From JBNJDJ01 sp051744845 (GTDB lineage Bacteria; Bacillota; Clostridia; Peptostreptococcales; Acidaminobacteraceae): a stretch of DNA of 25,040 bases. Positions 14,453 to 22,310 of this stretch are shown one piece after another. A program made the position numbers and the translations under genes. Every line of letters starts with the position of its first letter. Position 1 is the stretch's first letter. The notes below the pieces were generated by a model. That model saw only the letters and a list, made by a program, of their open reading frames with translations, ran no database searches and had not been told where the DNA came from. The stretch covers positions 1 through 25,040 of the forward strand of contig JBNJDJ010000023.1 in the NCBI GenBank assembly GCA_051744845.1. Reading direction: 5' to 3'.

Positions 14453-15241
14453 CTAACGTTTTACATTATTTGCAACTTCTAACATACGGTCTGCAGTTTG
14501 AATTGTTTTAGAATTTAATTCATAAGCTCTTTGTGCAGATATCATATTTACCATTTCTTCTACTGTTTTAACATTAGAAGTTTCTACATACCCTTGCCAA
14601 ACTTGACCAGCTGATCCTTCATTATTTTCTAAAGGTTCTCCTGAAACATCAGTATTTTTATATAAATTTTTTCCTTCACTTTCTAAACCATTTGGATTAG
14701 AAAACTTAACCAATCTAAGATTATCAATTATTTCTTCAGTTCCATCACTTCTTTCGACATTGATTTCTCCATTTTCAGCTACATTAATTGCAGCAACATC
14801 TTCTCCTAAATTTATAGCTCCATTTTCTCCCATTACATCATAACCACTTGAAGTAGTTAAATGACTTTCACCATCTTCTATGCTTAATTTAAACGTACCA
14901 TCTTTTGTATATCTTTCATTTCCATATTGATCATTAATTACAAAAAAACCATCGCCATTTATCGCAAAGTCTAAATCTTTTTCAGTTTGTTTAAAAGACC
15001 CACTTTTAAAATTCCTTGTTGTGGCAACTGACATAACGCCATTACCGATTTCAATTTGAGAAGGATCTCCACTTTCTCTCACAAAATTTTCATCTTTTAA
15101 TTGTTGATACATTAGATCTTTAAACTCAATTCGTTGAGATTTAAAACCTACTGTGTTTACATTTGCTAAATTATTAGAAATTGTATCTATTTGTTTTTGT
15201 AACTCATTCATTCCAGATGCTGCTGAATTCATCGCTTTCAT
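14453..15241 (-). CDS. flgG: Flagellar basal-body distal rod protein FlgG (FlhP-like)
   Basis: The protein has 262 residues, the expected length. The N-terminus (SAASGMNELQKQIDTISNNLANVNTVGFKSQR) carries the flagellar rod/hook signature, the middle has DFAINGDGFFVI and the C-terminus ends ETSNVKTVEEMVNMISAQRA then YELNSKTIQTADRMLEVAN. These terminal helices form the D0 coiled coil. It polymerises as the distal rod outside the membrane and is exported by the flagellar type III system. The ATG is preceded by GGAGG. In B. subtilis the mbl-linked pair is called flhO and flhP; this gene corresponds to flhP by position. Confidence 0.93.
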   Translation of the reverse strand: MKAMNSAASGMNELQKQIDTISNNLANVNTVGFKSQRIEFKDLMYQQLKDENFVRESGDPSQIEIGNGVMSVATTRNFKSGSFKQTEKDLDFAINGDGFFVINDQYGNERYTKDGTFKLSIEDGESHLTTSSGYDVMGENGAINLGEDVAAINVAENGEINVERSDGTEEIIDNLRLVKFSNPNGLESEGKNLYKNTDVSGEPLENNEGSAGQVWQGYVETSNVKTVEEMVNMISAQRAYELNSKTIQTADRMLEVANNVKR

Positions 15242-15255
15242 AAATTACCTCCTAC

Positions 15256-16329
15256 CTATCTAACGGTACCAACTTGATTAATTACTTTATCCAATGTAGA
15301 TTCTAATGTTTTAATAACTTTTTGATTAGATTCATAATTTTTACTTATTTTAGTCATCTTAATCATTTCTTCTATTGAACTAACATTTGAACTTTCAATA
15401 TATCCTTGCTCTACTTTTCCTTCAAAATCAATAACTTCACCACTCATATCTTCATTTAAACCAAATAAAGATCCTCCAACTTTTCTTAAATCACCGATAT
15501 TTGAAAAATCTTTTATTTCTATTCTATCAATTAATTCATCATCTTTTATTATTTCTCCAAATTCATTTATTTGAATATTTCTATCTTCTAGCTTAATTTT
15601 ACCATTTCTCCCTTGAATAAATTCACCATTAGATGTTACTAATTCATTTTCTTCATTTAATGCAAATGAGCCATTTCTAGTATAATAAGTATTTTCACCA
15701 TCATTTACTTCTATAAACCCTTCGCCTCTAAGACCTACATCTAAAGGCCTATCAGTTCTTTTAAGCTCACCTTGATTAAAATTTGTATAAACTCTTTGAT
15801 TCTTAACACCTGAATTGATAGTTCCTATAACATCTTGGTCAACATTTTTAACTAATTGAGCTTTTGCTTCTCCATTAACAATAACTTCTCCATTTTCAGA
15901 TATCTCAAAATCACCATTAACTTGAATTTCTTCTCCATTATTATCAACTAATCTATTTCCTAAATTATAATTTTTAGTTTTATCTGTATTTAAGTAATAT
16001 GTAGATAAATAACCTTCATTATCAACAGAAAATTTGGTATATTTATTATTAGAGATTCCTTCTTCATTTTTAACTCTAAAAAAACCATCTTCTGTTTGTA
16101 ATTCATAATCTGTCCCTTGGTTTTTTACATCTATTTTAGTATGAGGTTTTTCCATATTTATATTTGATCCATTTCTCTTTGAAATTAATACATCATTAAA
16201 AGACTCTACAGTTACATTATCTTTTTTGTACCCAAAGGAATTTACATTCGCAATATTGTTACCTACTACATCCATTTTTTTTGTTGCTGTTTGCATATTT
16301 GTTCCTGATATGTATAATCCGCGTATCAT
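15256..16329 (-). CDS. flgF: Flagellar basal-body rod protein FlgF/FlgG family (FlhO-like)
   Basis: The protein has 357 residues from the ATG at 16329, which has GGGAGG 5 bases upstream. An earlier in-frame start at 16356 would place that site inside the gene. N-terminal RGLYISGTNMQTATKKMDVV then NNIANVNSFGYKK and C-terminal ESSNVSSIEEMIKMTKISKN are rod-protein signatures. A second internal motif, DVGLRGEGFIEVNDGENTY, fits the D1 domain. It is about 100 residues longer than a typical FlgF because of an insertion in the middle, rich in Asn, Glu and Asp (about residues 60-190). It heads the flagellar operon behind a sigma-D-type promoter. Assignment as FlgF rather than another rod protein rests on position relative to flgG and mbl. 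Confidence 0.87.
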   Translation of the reverse strand: MIRGLYISGTNMQTATKKMDVVGNNIANVNSFGYKKDNVTVESFNDVLISKRNGSNINMEKPHTKIDVKNQGTDYELQTEDGFFRVKNEEGISNNKYTKFSVDNEGYLSTYYLNTDKTKNYNLGNRLVDNNGEEIQVNGDFEISENGEVIVNGEAKAQLVKNVDQDVIGTINSGVKNQRVYTNFNQGELKRTDRPLDVGLRGEGFIEVNDGENTYYTRNGSFALNEENELVTSNGEFIQGRNGKIKLEDRNIQINEFGEIIKDDELIDRIEIKDFSNIGDLRKVGGSLFGLNEDMSGEVIDFEGKVEQGYIESSNVSSIEEMIKMTKISKNYESNQKVIKTLESTLDKVINQVGTVR

Positions 16330-16361
16330 ATAAACCTCCCGAAATTTAAGTCTCAATTAAT

Positions 16362-16388
16362 TTATCGGTTTTATTAATAATTTCTTTA
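16362..16388 (-). promoter_or_regulatory. Sigma-D (sigma-28/FliA) type flagellar promoter
   Basis: On the minus strand TAAA (16385-16388), a 15-base spacer and ACCGATAA (16362-16369) match the sigma-28 consensus TAAA-N15-GCCGATAA at all but the first -10 base. It lies about 33 bases upstream of the flgF ATG and directly after the mbl terminator, so it should drive flgF-flgG-flgJ. Confidence 0.85.
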
Positions 16389-16410
16389 ATAATAAATATT
16401 TTTTTATAAT

Positions 16411-16448
16411 ATAAAAACCGCTAATAAGTATATAAACCTATTAACGGT
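16411..16448 (-). terminator. Rho-independent terminator after mbl
   Basis: On the minus strand ACCGTTAATAGG and CTTATTAGCGGT form a 12-bp stem with two G-U pairs and an 8-base loop, followed by TTTTTATATT. It lies 12 bases past the mbl stop. Confidence 0.8.
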
Positions 16449-16459
16449 CAAATTTTACA

Positions 16460-17497
16460 TTACCATTTTCTAGTATTTCTATAATTTTTATTTGAAACCA
16501 TACTTTTTTCTAAAGTTGATAAATGTTTTAATGATTCTCCTGTACCTTTAGCAACACAAGAAATAGCATCTTCAGCTATATAAGTTGGTATACCAGTTCT
16601 TTTTTCTAATAGTTTATTTAAATTAGAAAGTAAAGCTCCGCCACCAGTCATAACAATACCTCTAGATGAAATATCTGAAGCTAGTTCTGGAGGTGTTCTT
16701 TCTAATACAGTATGTACTGCATCACAAATTGAATTTATTTCTTCACTTAATGCATCTGACATTTCCTCACTATTAACAGTAACAGTCTTAGGAAGGCCAG
16801 TAATCAAGTCTCTACCTCTACACTCCATCTTTTTTAATTTTGAACGAACTGAAGCAGTACCAATATTTATTTTTAAATCTTCAGCAGTTCTTTCACCTAT
16901 AAGCAAATTATGAGATTTTTTCATATATTTCATAATAGCTTTATCAAATTTATCACCTGCAACTTTTATTGAATTACTAACAACAATACCACCAAGTGAA
17001 ATGACTGCTATATCAGTAGTTCCACCACCAATATCAATAACCATATTTCCATCAGGTTTTGTAATATCTAATCCAGCTCCAATTGCTGCTGCAATAGGCT
17101 CTTCAATTAAATAAGTTTTTCCTCCGCCTGCTTCAACAGTAGCATCAATAACAGCTCTTTTTTCAACTTCAGTAACACCACTTGGTACACATATTACAAC
17201 TTTAGGTTTGAATATTCTGCGATTGCCACATGTTTTATTAATAAAATGTCTAAGCATTTTTTCAGTTACATCATAATCAGAAATTACACCATCTTTTAGT
17301 GGTCTTATTGCAACAATATTACCTGGAGTTCTTCCAAGCATTTGTCTAGCTTCTGTTCCTACAGCTAAAACTTTATCAGTATTTCTATCTAGTGCTACCA
17401 CAGAAGGTTCTTGTAAAATGATTCCCTTCTTTTTTCTAAATGCTAAAACACTAGCAGTTCCTAAGTCAATTCCTATTTCAATTCCAAATCCAAACAA
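16460..17497 (-). CDS. mbl: Cell-shape actin homologue Mbl/MreB
   Basis: The protein has 345 residues. The actin-fold nucleotide motifs are present: GIEIGIDLGTASVLAF (phosphate 1), VIDIGGGTTDIAVISLGG (phosphate 2), and SRGIVMTGGGALLSNL (adenosine). The N-terminal MFGFGIEIG offers a short amphipathic membrane-binding end. It forms membrane-bound filaments that guide lateral wall synthesis. I name it Mbl because it lies between murA and the flgF/flgG pair as in Bacillus, and there is no mreC or mreD nearby. The start is a TTG at 17497 preceded by GAGGTG; murA ends 17 bases upstream, so both share a transcript. The end is closed by a terminator. Confidence 0.93.
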   Translation of the reverse strand: MFGFGIEIGIDLGTASVLAFRKKKGIILQEPSVVALDRNTDKVLAVGTEARQMLGRTPGNIVAIRPLKDGVISDYDVTEKMLRHFINKTCGNRRIFKPKVVICVPSGVTEVEKRAVIDATVEAGGGKTYLIEEPIAAAIGAGLDITKPDGNMVIDIGGGTTDIAVISLGGIVVSNSIKVAGDKFDKAIMKYMKKSHNLLIGERTAEDLKINIGTASVRSKLKKMECRGRDLITGLPKTVTVNSEEMSDALSEEINSICDAVHTVLERTPPELASDISSRGIVMTGGGALLSNLNKLLEKRTGIPTYIAEDAISCVAKGTGESLKHLSTLEKSMVSNKNYRNTRKW

Positions 17498-17514
17498 CTA
17501 TTACACCTCACTAC

Positions 17515-18783
17515 CTAATCTGTATTCTCAACAGACACTCTTTTAATATTTGCTCCTAATTTATTTAATTTCTTCTCGAAATTTTCGTATCCTCTATCTA
17601 CGTGATAAACTTTATTTACGTGTGTTTCACCTTCAGCAACTAAACCTGCTAAAACTAAAGCAGCTCCAGCTCTTAAATCAGTAGCTTCAACTTCTGCTCC
17701 TTGAAATTTTTGTCCTTTTCTTACTATAGCACTATGTCCTTCGATTTTTATATCTGCCCCTAATCGATTTAATTCTGGAATATGCTTGAATCTATTTTCA
17801 AAAACAGTTTCATTAATAACAGAAGTATCATCTAGTATAGCCATCAAAGACATAAACTGCGATTGCATATCAGTTGGAAAACCTGGATAAGGTAGAGTAG
17901 TTACATCTACAGCCTTTAATTCGTTATTTACACTAACATTTAATATATCTTCACCAACTTCTACATCTACTCCAACTTCTCTTAATTTTGCAATTACAGG
18001 TTTAATATGTGCTGGCACTACATTTTCAATAACTAAATTACCCTTAGTTATTGCAGCCGCAAGCATATAAGTACCTGTCTCAATTCTATCTGGAATTATT
18101 TCATGATCTGTCCCCTTTAAACTATCAATACCTTGAATACGTATAGTATCTGTTCCTGCCCCTTTTATATTTGCTCCCATTTTATTTAAAAAATTAGAAA
18201 CATCAATTATTTCAGGCTCTTGAGCAGCATTTTCAATAATAGTTTCACCTTTTGCATGTGTTGCTGCCATCATAATATTTATAGTAGCTCCTACCGAAGG
18301 AAAATCTAAGTATATATCACTACCAACTAGCTCATCAGCTCTTGCTTCAATAAATCCATTTCCTTGATGAATCTCAGCACCTAAAGCACTAAAACCTTTT
18401 AAATGTAAATCTACTGGTCTTGCACCAATAGAACAACCTCCTGGAAGAGATACTCTTGCTACTCCAGTTTTAGCTAATAAAGGTCCCATTACATAAAAAG
18501 ATGCTCTCATCTTTTGAACTAACTCATATGGAGCTTCTGAAGAAGTAATTTTATCAACTTTTATTTCTACTCTATTTGAATCTAATTCATTAATAGTTCC
18601 ACCGAAATGTTCAATAACCTCTTTCATGTATCTAACATCTCTTAAATTTGGAACATTTTCTAAAACACATTTATCATTTGTTAATAATACAGAAACCATT
18701 ATAGGTAATACTGCATTTTTTGCACCATTTACGCGAATCGTACCTTCAAGTGGTCCATTAGGTCTTATAACAAATTTTTCCAA
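17515..18783 (-). CDS. murA: UDP-N-acetylglucosamine 1-carboxyvinyltransferase
   Basis: The 422 residues are the usual length. The enzyme adds enolpyruvate from PEP to UDP-GlcNAc, the first committed step of peptidoglycan synthesis. Visible marks are GAKNAVLP (K22, N23), the mobile loop LPGGCSIGARPVDLH with the catalytic Cys117 (the fosfomycin target), and PYPGFPTDMQSQFM with the catalytic Asp. The start is TTG at 18783, supported by AGGAGG 5 bases upstream; no in-frame ATG lies nearby. In spore formers this gene is usually followed by spoIID, spoIIQ or spoIIID before mbl; here mbl follows directly. Confidence 0.96.
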   Translation of the reverse strand: MEKFVIRPNGPLEGTIRVNGAKNAVLPIMVSVLLTNDKCVLENVPNLRDVRYMKEVIEHFGGTINELDSNRVEIKVDKITSSEAPYELVQKMRASFYVMGPLLAKTGVARVSLPGGCSIGARPVDLHLKGFSALGAEIHQGNGFIEARADELVGSDIYLDFPSVGATINIMMAATHAKGETIIENAAQEPEIIDVSNFLNKMGANIKGAGTDTIRIQGIDSLKGTDHEIIPDRIETGTYMLAAAITKGNLVIENVVPAHIKPVIAKLREVGVDVEVGEDILNVSVNNELKAVDVTTLPYPGFPTDMQSQFMSLMAILDDTSVINETVFENRFKHIPELNRLGADIKIEGHSAIVRKGQKFQGAEVEATDLRAGAALVLAGLVAEGETHVNKVYHVDRGYENFEKKLNKLGANIKRVSVENTD

Positions 18784-18822
18784 TTCTGCCTCCTATTTGT
18801 TTGCTCTTTTATACTCTATTAC

Positions 18823-18851
18823 ATTATATATAATTTTTAATGAAAAAGCTA
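18823..18851 (-). promoter_or_regulatory. Candidate promoter of murA-mbl
   Basis: TATAAT (18823-18828) lies about 40 bases before the TTG start. The -35 position at 17 bases (TAGCTT) is a weak match. A promoter is expected because a terminator lies just upstream. Confidence 0.4.
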
Positions 18852-18889
18852 GCCTAAATCCAAATTTTTATAATTTTATTCTCTAAAAG

Positions 18890-18920
18890 AAAAAATCCCA
18901 CTTATTTTACTAAATGGAAT
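18890..18920 (-). terminator. Rho-independent terminator after the LacI-family gene
   Basis: On the minus strand ATTCCATTTA and TAAGTGGGAT form a 10-bp stem with two G-U pairs and a 6-base loop, followed by TTTTTTCTTTT. It ends the sugar operon. Confidence 0.8.
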
Positions 18921-18926
18921 CTAATT

Positions 18927-19925
18927 TTAACTACTTTCTCTTTCAATTAATTTATATGGCAGTATTATATTCTTATCTACTGATTTTTTTTGAAGCATTT
19001 TATAAGCTGTTTCCATAGCAACAGTTCCCATTTCAAAAATAGGTTGATGTATAGTAGATATTTCTGGATTGAATTGTCTAGATAATAAAACATCATCAAA
19101 CCCAATTACTGAAATATCTTTTGGTACCTTTAATCCATAATCTAAAATTGCTTTTATAGCTGCACTTGCCAATTCATCTGAAATACAAAACATCGCATCA
19201 ATTTTTTTATTTTTCTTAAGTAAATTTTTCATTTGATTATAAGCACTATTATACTTAAAATTTTTACCAATTATTAAAGATTCATCAATCTTAAGACTAT
19301 TGTCTTTTAATGCTTTTTTATATCCTTTTAATCTAGATATACAAGTTCCATCTTCCTCATCAGCTCTAATAATTCCTATGTTTTTATTTCCTTTATCTAT
19401 TAAATGTTTTGTAGCATCATAAGCCGCTTGGAAATTATCAATATCTATATTAGGAATTAATGGTAAGTTTTTATCTTTAAAATCTCTGTTTACTGTTACT
19501 ATAGGTTTATCATACTTTTTCATAAAATCTATTTGTTGTTGAGTAATGTTAAAAGTAGTAAAAATTAAAGCATCTACTTCTTTTTCCTTTAAAATATTTA
19601 AAAACTCCATTTCTAAAGAATGGTCTCTAAAAGTATTACATAAAAACACATTATAACCGTGCTTATGTGCTGCTTCAGAAATTCCTCTTACTAATTCTGT
19701 ATAAAAACTATTAGCCAAATCAGGAATAATTAATCCAATAATATGTGTTTCACTTTTAGCTAAAGACCTTGCTATAGACGAAGGCCTATAATCTGTTTCT
19801 TTTATTGCCTTTTGAACTTTTTTTCTAATTTCATCACTAACTGGCTTTGTATTATTTATTACTCTAGAAACACTTGCTTTAGATACTCCTGCCATATTAG
19901 CTATATCTTTCATTGTCACTTTCAT
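18927..19925 (-). CDS. LacI/GalR-family transcriptional repressor
   Basis: The protein has 332 residues. The N-terminal helix-turn-helix and hinge read TMKDIANMAGVSKASVSRVI through NYRPSSIARSLA-type residues (1-58). A periplasmic-binding-like effector domain follows (THIIGLIIPDLANSFYTELV... to VIGFDDVLLSRQFNPEISTI). The pattern IxQP (HQP) and FDD motifs are standard for the family. It most likely represses the upstream ABC/GH65 genes until the disaccharide or its phosphate is present. It is the last gene of that operon, 37 bases after the phosphorylase, with AAGGGTGAT as ribosome-binding site. A 21-base palindrome lies in that gap and may be its own operator. Confidence 0.92.
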   Translation of the reverse strand: MKVTMKDIANMAGVSKASVSRVINNTKPVSDEIRKKVQKAIKETDYRPSSIARSLAKSETHIIGLIIPDLANSFYTELVRGISEAAHKHGYNVFLCNTFRDHSLEMEFLNILKEKEVDALIFTTFNITQQQIDFMKKYDKPIVTVNRDFKDKNLPLIPNIDIDNFQAAYDATKHLIDKGNKNIGIIRADEEDGTCISRLKGYKKALKDNSLKIDESLIIGKNFKYNSAYNQMKNLLKKNKKIDAMFCISDELASAAIKAILDYGLKVPKDISVIGFDDVLLSRQFNPEISTIHQPIFEMGTVAMETAYKMLQKKSVDKNIILPYKLIERESS

Positions 19926-19938
19926 TTTATCACCCTTA

Positions 19939-19959
19939 AATATGCTTAATAAACATATT
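19939..19959 (-). promoter_or_regulatory. Candidate LacI-type operator palindrome
   Basis: On the minus strand AATATGTTTATTAAGCATATT reads nearly the same on both strands (one mismatched pair, odd centre). Length and the ATG...CAT arms fit operators of LacI-family proteins, though the usual central CG is absent. It sits between the phosphorylase stop and the regulator's ribosome-binding site. Confidence 0.4.
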
Positions 19960-19962
19960 ATA

Positions 19963-22236
19963 TTATATTTTTATCATTTCTCCAACCTTTTTTAAAAATA
20001 TACACTTTTCTTTATGATAAAATTTAACTGGCTTTCCTTTAATTAGTTTATAACTAACTTTATCATTTTTAATTTTCACCTTAATTATTGAACCTCTAAA
20101 ATTCATTCTAAAATTATAACCTTCTATATTTGGAATGCTTTTAGGATTAAAATGTAGTTCATTATCCTTAAAACGTAGTCCTGCAAATCCATAAACAATT
20201 CCTAAATAAGCTCCACCCATAGCAGCAGTATGTACTCCGTGCATAGAATTGTTATGTGAATTATCTAAATCAATACGGACATTATCTTTATATAATTTGT
20301 AAGCTTTTTTTAGCTCATCAATTTCACATGCTAATATAGAATAAACACAAGTTGATAAAGATGAATCATGAGTAGTTATAGGCTCATAATAATCAAAATT
20401 ATTTCTTTTTACATTTTTTGAAATATCGTCTCCTACTAAAACATTAGCTAAAACTACATCCGCTTGCTTTAAAACTTGATGATTATAAATAGTCATTGGA
20501 TGAAAATTTAAAAGTAGTGGATATTTATCTTTAGAAACTTTATCAAAAGGCCACTTTTTCTTATCTAGAAAACTGTCGTCTTGTGGGTTAATCTTTAATT
20601 CATTGTCAAATGGTAAATACATATTTTCATAAGCTTTTATAAATTCTGAAATTTCATTTTTACTCATAGATAGTCGCTTAAATATTTCTTGTTTTTTATT
20701 TGTTTCAATTTCTTGTAAAAAGTCAATTGTATATTTTAAATTTGCTTTGGCCATTTTATTAGTATAATAATTATTATTTACTAAGGCAGTATATTCATCT
20801 GGTCCTGTAACTCCCTCAATAGTAAATTGATTTTGTTTTCTTTTATTAAAATGTCCAACGCTTAACCAAAACCTAGATGTCTCAACAAGAATATCAATAC
20901 CGTGATTTAACATAAAATCTAAATCATTAGTCCATCTATAATACATATTTACTGCATAGGCAATATCTGCATTAATATGATATTGAGCAGTACCTGCTGG
21001 GAAATATGATGATAATTCTATCCCACTAATAGTTCGCCAAGGAAATTTAGCTCCTTTATCAAAGTTTAATGTTTTAGCTCTTTTTTTAGCTTCTTTTAAT
21101 GTGTTAAATCTAAACATTAATAAAGACTTAGCAATATCTGGATTAGTCATTAAAAAGAAAGGTAAAGTGTATATTTCAGTATCCCAAAAATAATGTCCTT
21201 CATACCCTTCACCTGTCAATCCTTTGGCACAAATATTACTAACACCATCACTTCCAGCAGCTTGTAATAAATGATATAAATTAAAATGAAGACCTTGAGA
21301 TAATTCTTCATTTCCTGAAATTTCAATTTTTGATTTTTCCCAAAAATCATTTAAAAATTCCTTATTGTCACTTTTAAAATCACTATATGAATTAAATAAA
21401 AGCTTTTTAAAATCCTTTTTTACTATACTATGAAAATCTTTAGATTTATTTGGTTTTTCTAAACTTCTTAATGGATAAATCCCTACAATTTTTTCTAATT
21501 TAAATTCCTTACTAGTTTCTAATTTATAATTAAATTGATTAGTATAATTTTTATTTTTTTCATAATTAATATTATATTTAAAAAATATATCTACTATATT
21601 TTTAGATTTCTTAGTTTTAAGTTCATATATATCAATATTTTTTTCTATATAATTTCTTTTTATTTTTAAAACTTGTTCTTGAATATGAGAGCCAACACGT
21701 GGATCATCTTTTACTAATTTATTTTTTATTTCAAAATCTAAATTATCTTTAATTCTTAAATCAGCACTTCCTTTATTTAAACTAATACTTAACTCTTTTA
21801 TCATTAAATTCTTATTTACAAAAGAAACTAATTTTTCTATTTTTACATTAATTTTTTGTTTATTATTGATTTTATAAATAAAATTTATTTTAACTATTCC
21901 TTTTTTCAAATCAAAAATTCTTTTAAATTTTTTTAATTTTTCTTTATTATTTAGGTCAACTATTTTATCATTTACAAATATTTTATAATTAAAAACATTA
22001 GGTAATTTAACAAGAGTTTCACCTATTTCTGGAAAGCCATAAGCTTTTTCAGGATATTTAATAGCTGTATTTTCATAAAATCCATTAATAAAGACACCTG
22101 GAGATTTATCAATAGTACTATTAACTGTTCCTCTTATTCCAATAAGACCATTAGCTTGGGAAAAAAGTGTTTCATTATGTTCAATATTTTTTCGTTTTGT
22201 ATTTAAATTGTTTTGCATTATTTGAAATGTATTCAT
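19963..22236 (-). CDS. GH65 disaccharide phosphorylase (trehalose/kojibiose/maltose type)
   Basis: The 757 residues are full length for GH65 enzymes, which split an alpha-linked disaccharide with phosphate to give glucose and beta-glucose-1-phosphate. Motifs: SQANGLIGIRG near the N-terminus, GHYFWDTEIY (348-356), GVTGPDEYTALVNNNYYTN with general acid E481, HQVLKQADVV (590-593 KQAD) and TTHDSSLS (621-628) for phosphate binding. The specificity loop around residues 413-425 reads AGTAQYHINADI. I think this looks more like trehalose or kojibiose phosphorylases than maltose phosphorylases, but that is from memory. There is no signal peptide, so it acts in the cytoplasm on sugar brought in by the upstream ABC importer. 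No beta-phosphoglucomutase gene is visible in the window. The ATG has AAAGGT upstream. Confidence 0.9.
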   Translation of the reverse strand: MNTFQIMQNNLNTKRKNIEHNETLFSQANGLIGIRGTVNSTIDKSPGVFINGFYENTAIKYPEKAYGFPEIGETLVKLPNVFNYKIFVNDKIVDLNNKEKLKKFKRIFDLKKGIVKINFIYKINNKQKINVKIEKLVSFVNKNLMIKELSISLNKGSADLRIKDNLDFEIKNKLVKDDPRVGSHIQEQVLKIKRNYIEKNIDIYELKTKKSKNIVDIFFKYNINYEKNKNYTNQFNYKLETSKEFKLEKIVGIYPLRSLEKPNKSKDFHSIVKKDFKKLLFNSYSDFKSDNKEFLNDFWEKSKIEISGNEELSQGLHFNLYHLLQAAGSDGVSNICAKGLTGEGYEGHYFWDTEIYTLPFFLMTNPDIAKSLLMFRFNTLKEAKKRAKTLNFDKGAKFPWRTISGIELSSYFPAGTAQYHINADIAYAVNMYYRWTNDLDFMLNHGIDILVETSRFWLSVGHFNKRKQNQFTIEGVTGPDEYTALVNNNYYTNKMAKANLKYTIDFLQEIETNKKQEIFKRLSMSKNEISEFIKAYENMYLPFDNELKINPQDDSFLDKKKWPFDKVSKDKYPLLLNFHPMTIYNHQVLKQADVVLANVLVGDDISKNVKRNNFDYYEPITTHDSSLSTCVYSILACEIDELKKAYKLYKDNVRIDLDNSHNNSMHGVHTAAMGGAYLGIVYGFAGLRFKDNELHFNPKSIPNIEGYNFRMNFRGSIIKVKIKNDKVSYKLIKGKPVKFYHKEKCIFLKKVGEMIKI

Positions 22237-22258
22237 AAATTACCTTTCTAATCAAACA

Positions 22259-22289
22259 AAATGAGGCAAAAGCCTCATTTGCCTCATTT
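22259..22289 (-). terminator. Hairpin between binding-protein and phosphorylase genes (attenuator-like)
   Basis: On the minus strand two tandem AAATGAGGC copies precede TTTT and a single GCCTCATTT. Either left copy can pair with the right arm; the nearer gives a 9-bp stem with a 4-base loop. The following sequence (TGTTTGATT) is only moderately T-rich. It probably acts as a partial terminator or mRNA-stabilising hairpin that keeps binding-protein mRNA more abundant than the phosphorylase message. Confidence 0.65.
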
Positions 22290-22310
22290 TATTTTTATAA
22301 ACTTTAACTT

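Noticed and set aside
18626..18886. Plus-strand open frame over the murA 5' end
   Set aside because: Overlaps conserved murA sequence and its promoter region; no ribosome-binding site.
19939..19959. The palindrome as a CcpA (cre) site
   Set aside because: It lacks the central CG and the spacing of the cre consensus.
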